From assembly GCF_002149035.1 (NCBI RefSeq), contig NZ_NGFP01000041.1:5104-46326 (forward strand): a DNA stretch of 41,223 nt. Reading direction: 5' to 3'. Under the pieces are notes generated by a model. It was not told the DNA's origin and searched no databases. It saw only the letters and a program-made list of their open reading frames with translations. Positions 40,362 to 41,223 of the stretch are shown in pieces. The number at the start of each line of letters is the position of its first letter. Within the stretch, counting starts at the first letter, position 1. The stretch is from Streptosporangium minutum (GTDB lineage: Bacteria > Actinomycetota > Actinomycetes > Streptosporangiales > Streptosporangiaceae). Position numbers and translations under genes: made by a program.

Positions 40362-40784
40362 ATGAGCGGGGAGACTGCCAAGGACCTGATGAGCTCGGGA
40401 GCCCGGTGCATCGAGGCGCATGAGACGCTCGACCGGGCCGCGCAGCTGATGCGGGAGCTGGGGGTCGGCGCGCTGCCGATCTGCGGGAGCGACGACCGGC
40501 TCAAGGGGATCATCACCGACCGCGACATCGTGGTGAAGTGCGTGGCCGCGGGCAAGGACCCGTCGAAGGTCACCGCCGGGGACATGGCCACCGGTCTGGT
40601 CTGGGTGTCCGCCGACGCCACCGCGGGGGACGTCCTGGCCACGATGGAGCAGCACCAGATCAAGCGGCTTCCGGTGATCGAGGACCACCGCATCGTCGGG
40701 ATGATCAGTGAGGCCGATCTGGCCAAGCATCTCCCGGACGACCAGCTCGCCGACTTCGTGCACCGCGTCTACGCGAAAGCCTGA
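40362..40784 (+). CDS. Two-CBS-domain protein
   Basis: A 140-residue protein made of a single Bateman module: CBS1 (AKDLMSSGARCIEAHETL to IITDRDIVVKCVAAG, about residues 6-64) and CBS2 (AGDMATGLVWVSADATA to IVGMISEADLAKHL, about 72-130). Such modules bind adenine nucleotides (AMP, ATP, SAM, or c-di-AMP in some). The layout resembles mycobacterial Hrp1 (hypoxic response). No catalytic domain is attached. ATG 40362 follows the G-run within a hairpin arm, so translation may be controlled by folding. It is convergent with the PfkB gene. Confidence 0.92.
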   Translation: MSGETAKDLMSSGARCIEAHETLDRAAQLMRELGVGALPICGSDDRLKGIITDRDIVVKCVAAGKDPSKVTAGDMATGLVWVSADATAGDVLATMEQHQIKRLPVIEDHRIVGMISEADLAKHLPDDQLADFVHRVYAKA

Positions 40785-40939
40785 GCTCCGGGCGCGCCGC
40801 GCTCCCCGGCGTCGCCGTGGGGTCGCGGAACGCCGGGCCTCCCCGCCCCCTCGTCACCCGGACCGCCAGGCGTCCTGCCCGCCCGGCGTCACAGCGGGCG
40901 GCGTCACGGCGGGCGGCGGTCCGGCGAGGAGCGTGGTGT

Positions 40940-40985
40940 ACGGCGAGCCCGGTGGTCGGCCGGTGGCCTCCAGCGGGCTCGCCGT
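40940..40985. terminator. Bidirectional hairpin between convergent genes
   Basis: ACGGCGAGCCC (40940-40950) and GGGCTCGCCGT (40975-40985) are perfect 11-base arms around 24 bases with further internal pairing. The rest of 40785-40939 is GC-rich with no gene seen. Confidence 0.55.
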
Positions 40986-40994
40986 GGTGAGAAC

Positions 40995-41223
40995 TCAGGC
41001 GTGGTGGCACTTCACGTGCTGGGCCACCTCGGCGGCGGCCTCGGCGCCGTAGGCGGCGGCGAAGCGCTCCAGGAAGACCTTCTGGCCCAGTTCGTACTCC
41101 TGACCGCCGACGCGCTCCAGCACGTGGGTGGCGGTGAGGTTGCCGACCTGGCCGCACCGCTCCAGGGACAGGCCCCAGGCCAGGGCGGACAGGAAGCCGG
41201 ACCGGAAGGCGTCGCCCACGCCG
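40995..41223 (-). CDS. PfkB family carbohydrate/nucleoside kinase, C-terminal part
   Basis: Only the last 75 or so codons are in the window; the frame stays open through the end. The PfkB signature 2 (GVGDAFRSGFLSALAWG), including the catalytic Asp and the anion-hole glycines, begins right at the window edge. The tail ends KCHHA. In position it matches the PfkB-type adenosine kinase (AdoK, Rv2202c) that follows ctaC in mycobacteria, but from the C-terminus alone ribokinase, fructokinase or adenosine kinase cannot be told apart. Confidence 0.85.
   Translation of the reverse strand, partial: GVGDAFRSGFLSALAWGLSLERCGQVGNLTATHVLERVGGQEYELGQKVFLERFAAAYGAEAAAEVAQHVKCHHA

Overview
The window is high-GC DNA with dense gene packing, GTG/TTG starts, start-stop overlaps and SD-poor, possibly leaderless starts. 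It also carries actinobacterial respiratory genes: a diheme QcrC, a three-helix Rieske QcrA and a four-helix CtaF. This points to a chromosome segment of a filamentous actinomycete, plausibly Streptosporangiales or a relative. From memory, the gene order follows a block conserved in Actinobacteria (in Mycobacterium tuberculosis roughly Rv2182c to Rv2202c: acyltransferase, ArsA-like ATPase, SRPBCC protein, fadD15, pimB, NlpC/P60, exonuclease-GIY-YIG protein, trpD, ctaE-qcrCAB, ctaF/ctaD/ctaC, PfkB kinase). I could not check this by search.

Layout. 1-9 kb: two coupled CrcB fluoride channel genes, a PlsC-type acyltransferase, an esterase, a small membrane protein, and a long minus-strand run (metallophosphoesterase, SRPBCC, ArsA-like ATPase, Cys-pair protein, ROK glucokinase, EEP-fold hydrolase, secreted propeller). 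9.2-14.6 kb: acyl-CoA synthetase, PimB-type mannosyltransferase, M48 membrane protease and an HExxH secreted peptidase; between the last two lies an unusual 48-bp repeat array in which every unit carries a ribosome-binding site and a start codon. 14.6-15.7 kb: an NlpC/P60 cell-wall hydrolase with an apparent CTG start behind a c-di-AMP (ydaO/yuaA) riboswitch. 15.8-20 kb: an accessory-looking island (TetR regulator with twin palindromic operators, erythromycin-esterase-family hydrolase, FAD monooxygenase). 20-28.3 kb: LemA, a second NlpC/P60 hydrolase, a secreted protein, a coiled-coil NYN protein, an APH-like kinase, a DEDDh-GIY-YIG nuclease, a stand-alone Lrp/AsnC effector domain and an orphan histidine kinase. 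28.3-38.8 kb: trpD, a degenerate receiver protein, then the bcc-aa3 respiratory chain in two units (ctaE-qcrC-qcrA-qcrB on plus, ctaC-ctaD-ctaF on minus) around an L,D-transpeptidase. 38.8 kb to the end: cysteine desulfurase plus TusA, a two-CBS protein and the C-terminus of a PfkB kinase.

Themes. (1) Respiration: all core subunits of the actinobacterial bcc-aa3 supercomplex are present. (2) Cell envelope: PimB, PlsC, two NlpC/P60 enzymes, an L,D-transpeptidase and membrane proteases. (3) Short tandem duplications repeatedly sit on or next to stop codons (plsC, the 3.1-kb membrane protein, pimB, the peptidase/M48 junction, the FAD monooxygenase, the second NlpC/P60 gene), so repeat growth at gene ends looks common here.

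The most notable observations are the c-di-AMP riboswitch with CTG-started hydrolase, the translation-start repeat array, the TetR twin-operator cassette, and a hairpin that can mask the ribosome-binding site of the CBS gene. No rRNA, tRNA, insertion sequence or CRISPR array was seen.
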